This document shows positions 22,210-22,252 of a DNA stretch of 22,252 bases, piece by piece. The position numbers and the translations under genes are program-made. This stretch comes from Saprospirales bacterium (GTDB lineage: Bacteria; Bacteroidota; Bacteroidia; Chitinophagales; JADIYW01), in contig JADJSS010000027.1 in NCBI GenBank assembly GCA_016711605.1, forward strand, positions 1 through 22,252, in the 5' to 3' direction. The first letter of the stretch is position 1. Each line of letters starts with the position of its first letter. The notes under the pieces are model-generated. The model had not been told where the DNA came from and ran no database searches. It was given only the letters and a program-made list of their open reading frames with translations.

Positions 22210-22252
22210 CGCTTTATTGCTTAAAAATAGAATACACTATTTTATTCAATAA

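Overview
The window is AT-rich DNA from a member of the Bacteroidota (class not resolved). The evidence is signal peptides ending in FAQ/NAQ, small lipoproteins, DUF4377-like proteins, -7 boxes of the TAnnTTTG type, weak Shine-Dalgarno signals, and a CbpA/CbpM pair and an MlaEFD set in forms familiar from that phylum. No rRNA, tRNA, CRISPR array, transposase or phage gene was found.

Layout. All genes from 14451 down to 1 lie on the minus strand. Two related cassettes occupy 1-6027. Cassette A (6027-3617) has a DUF4177-like zinc-ribbon protein, a zinc-ribbon/coiled-coil/single-TM protein and a secreted DUF4377-like protein, followed by a small lipoprotein (3569-3126). Cassette B (3027-1) has a multi-TM double-zinc-ribbon protein, a second zinc-ribbon/coiled-coil/TM protein and a second DUF4377-like protein that runs off the window. 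The last two genes of each cassette are clear paralogues in the same order and with the same spacing. Cassette B is full of frame disruptions. Upstream come PBP1C (8494-6180, one frameshift), the cbpA-cbpM co-chaperone pair, a PhnA/YjdM-type protein, a small membrane protein overlapping a CPBP protease, a secreted alpha/beta hydrolase (two frameshifts), rluF and a DinB-fold protein.

From 14586 to 19278 the genes are on the plus strand: a secreted chalcone-isomerase-like protein with a strong terminator, a two-domain universal stress protein (one frameshift), an Hsp20 chaperone, and an MlaE-MlaF-MlaD phospholipid transport set with overlapping or very close genes. The right end holds a conserved unknown two-TM protein, a secreted fasciclin protein with a terminator, a 61-aa lipoprotein, an unknown membrane-anchored protein and an NTF2-like secreted protein.

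The most notable structure is (1) the duplicated zinc-ribbon/coiled-coil/TM plus DUF4377 cassette, for which I know no named system, and (2) two intergenic palindromic elements (9891-10051 and 12689-12869). These have different sequences but the same design: terminal inverted repeats and an exactly central GC-TTT-GC hairpin. One of them supplies the rluF stop codon. Single-base indels in PBP1C, the stress protein and the hydrolase suggest residual sequence error, so pseudogene claims for cassette B are made cautiously.
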